From Candidatus Buchananbacteria bacterium (GTDB lineage Bacteria > Patescibacteriota > Patescibacteriia > 2-01-FULL-39-33), in NCBI GenBank assembly GCA_030650095.1, contig JAUSEE010000060.1:1-46147 (forward strand): a DNA stretch of 46,147 nt, read 5' to 3'. The position numbers and the translations under genes were made by a program. The notes under the pieces are model-generated. The model saw nothing but the letters and a program-made list of their open reading frames with translations, was not told the DNA's origin and did not search any database. This document shows, one piece after another, positions 44,873-46,147 of the stretch (the first letter of the stretch is position 1; the number at the start of each line of letters is the position of its first letter).

Positions 44873-46147
44873 ATGATAATAGCCGCCTTGGTTTTCTGCC
44901 TTTTATTCGCTTATTTGTCTTTCAGCAATTTTAAATTGTCGCTTTATTTAACTATTGCCTGTCTGCCCAGCTACCTCATAAGGTTCACTTTATTTGGCAT
45001 ACCTTTTACTTTACTGGAAGCGATGATAATTATCGCTTGCCTCTTTTTTTTATTAAAATACAAATTGGCCTGGTGGAAAGAATTCACAGCTAATACTTTC
45101 TTCTGGCCGATAACTCTTGTTTTGATTATCTCTCTTGTGGCAATAATTATTTCTCCTAATCAGGTAGGCGGAGCTGGCATTTGGAAAGCTTATTTCTTAG
45201 AACCGATCTTATTTTATATCCTGGTGATAAACACTATTAAATCCAAAAAAGATTTGCAAAATATTTTCTGGTGTTTGGGATTATCGGCTTTATACTTAAG
45301 CCTGATTTCTTTCTGGCAATTTTTTAGCGGCTGGAACATGCCCGAAGCTTTCTTAAAAGCTGATGGCTCTGTTGATAGAGTCGTGTCTGTTTTCGGCTAT
45401 CCCAATGCTTTGGGTCTTTATCTAAGCCCTGTAATAATACTCTTTACCGGTTTCCTCTTCTGGTCTAAAGATAAAATAGCCATTCAACTGTTAAAAACAG
45501 TGACAATTTTATTTAGCTTTACAACTATAATTCTAGCCCAATCAGAAGCGGCTATTTTATCAGTTATGGGTATTTGGTTGTTACTGGGATTAACACTCAA
45601 AAAAACAAGGTATTACGTTTTAAGTTTAGTTATTATTTTAATATTGTCTTTCATTTTTATACCAACTGTTAATAACTATCTATCAGAAAAAATTTTGCTG
45701 CAGGATTATTCCGGTTTTATCAGAAGGCTTATTTGGCAAGAGAGCTTTACCATGATAAAAGACAATTGGTTTTGGGGCGCCGGCTTGGCTGGCTATCAGA
45801 CCAAGATAATCCCTTACCATTTGCCGAAATTTGAAATATTTTTATATCCGCATAATATAATCCTGAACTTCTGGAGCGAATTGGGACTGCTAGGCTTATT
45901 AGCCTTTGTTTGGATTTTTATCAAATCCTTCTGGCAAAATACAAGAGCTTATTTGAGGAGTAGTCATAATCTAATAAACTTGACTCTGGCGTTAGTTATA
46001 GTACAATTACTGGTCCATGGCCTGGTGGATGTGCCTTATTTCAAGAATGATCTGTCGGTGCTGTTTTGGCTGGTAATCAGTTTTTATACGGTTAACAAAA
46101 ATATTAATAATGATGGGGTGGCTGAGCTGGTTGAAGGCGCCGCTCTC
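44873..46147 (+). CDS. O-antigen ligase (Wzy/WaaL-like) family protein, runs off or ends near the window edge
   Basis: Multi-TM ORF absent from the track because no stop falls in the window; motifs VFGYPNALGLYLSP, ESFTMIKDNWFWGAGLAGYQ, YPHNIILNFWSELGLLGL. Confidence 0.85.
   Translation, partial: MIIAALVFCLLFAYLSFSNFKLSLYLTIACLPSYLIRFTLFGIPFTLLEAMIIIACLFFLLKYKLAWWKEFTANTFFWPITLVLIISLVAIIISPNQVGGAGIWKAYFLEPILFYILVINTIKSKKDLQNIFWCLGLSALYLSLISFWQFFSGWNMPEAFLKADGSVDRVVSVFGYPNALGLYLSPVIILFTGFLFWSKDKIAIQLLKTVTILFSFTTIILAQSEAAILSVMGIWLLLGLTLKKTRYYVLSLVIILILSFIFIPTVNNYLSEKILLQDYSGFIRRLIWQESFTMIKDNWFWGAGLAGYQTKIIPYHLPKFEIFLYPHNIILNFWSELGLLGLLAFVWIFIKSFWQNTRAYLRSSHNLINLTLALVIVQLLVHGLVDVPYFKNDLSVLFWLVISFYTVNKNINNDGVAELVEGAAL
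46112..46147 (+). tRNA. Truncated tRNA-Ser 5' part (anticodon not complete, C34 visible)
   Basis: GATGGGGTGGCTGAGCTGGTTGAAGGCGCCGCTCTC matches the tRNA-Ser 5' half pattern (TGGCTGAG..GGTTGAAGGCGCCGCTCTC). Confidence 0.75.

Overview
The window looks like a chromosomal segment from a reduced-genome bacterium, most likely Patescibacteria/CPR. That placement is inferred from gene content and style, not from a database search. TGA behaves as a stop codon, so translation table 11 fits. Recognisable genes: trxB/trxA, gyrA, ruvB, queA, rplS, asd, cytidine deaminase, family-4 uracil-DNA glycosylase, P-type ATPase, a Ca2+/Na+ antiporter, a large lamin-tail surface protein, and a flippase/O-antigen-ligase locus running off the right edge. 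There is a 23S-5S rRNA unit without an adjacent 16S. Its 23S carries a group I intron with a LAGLIDADG endonuclease and a separate tandem-repeat insertion. Ten tRNA genes are visible, one of them truncated at the right edge. The most interesting signals are non-coding: (1) an AT-rich oriC-like region (3.77-4.12 kb) with three phased DnaA-box-like 9-mers between two TGTCTAGACA-TGTCTAGACA palindromes, the second extending to a perfect 38-bp palindrome; (2) a compact three-stem RNA with a strong promoter and a buried SD/15-codon ORF just upstream of tRNA-Leu(TAG), sharing its first 10 nt with that tRNA; (3) a tRNA cluster (31.3-35.1 kb) whose spacers are loaded with palindromic elements, including a 238-bp unit bounded by 38-bp direct repeats of the tRNA-Gly 5' end; (4) an attenuator-like leader upstream of 23S and a structured RNA candidate after 5S; (5) three small ORFs missing from the ORF track.
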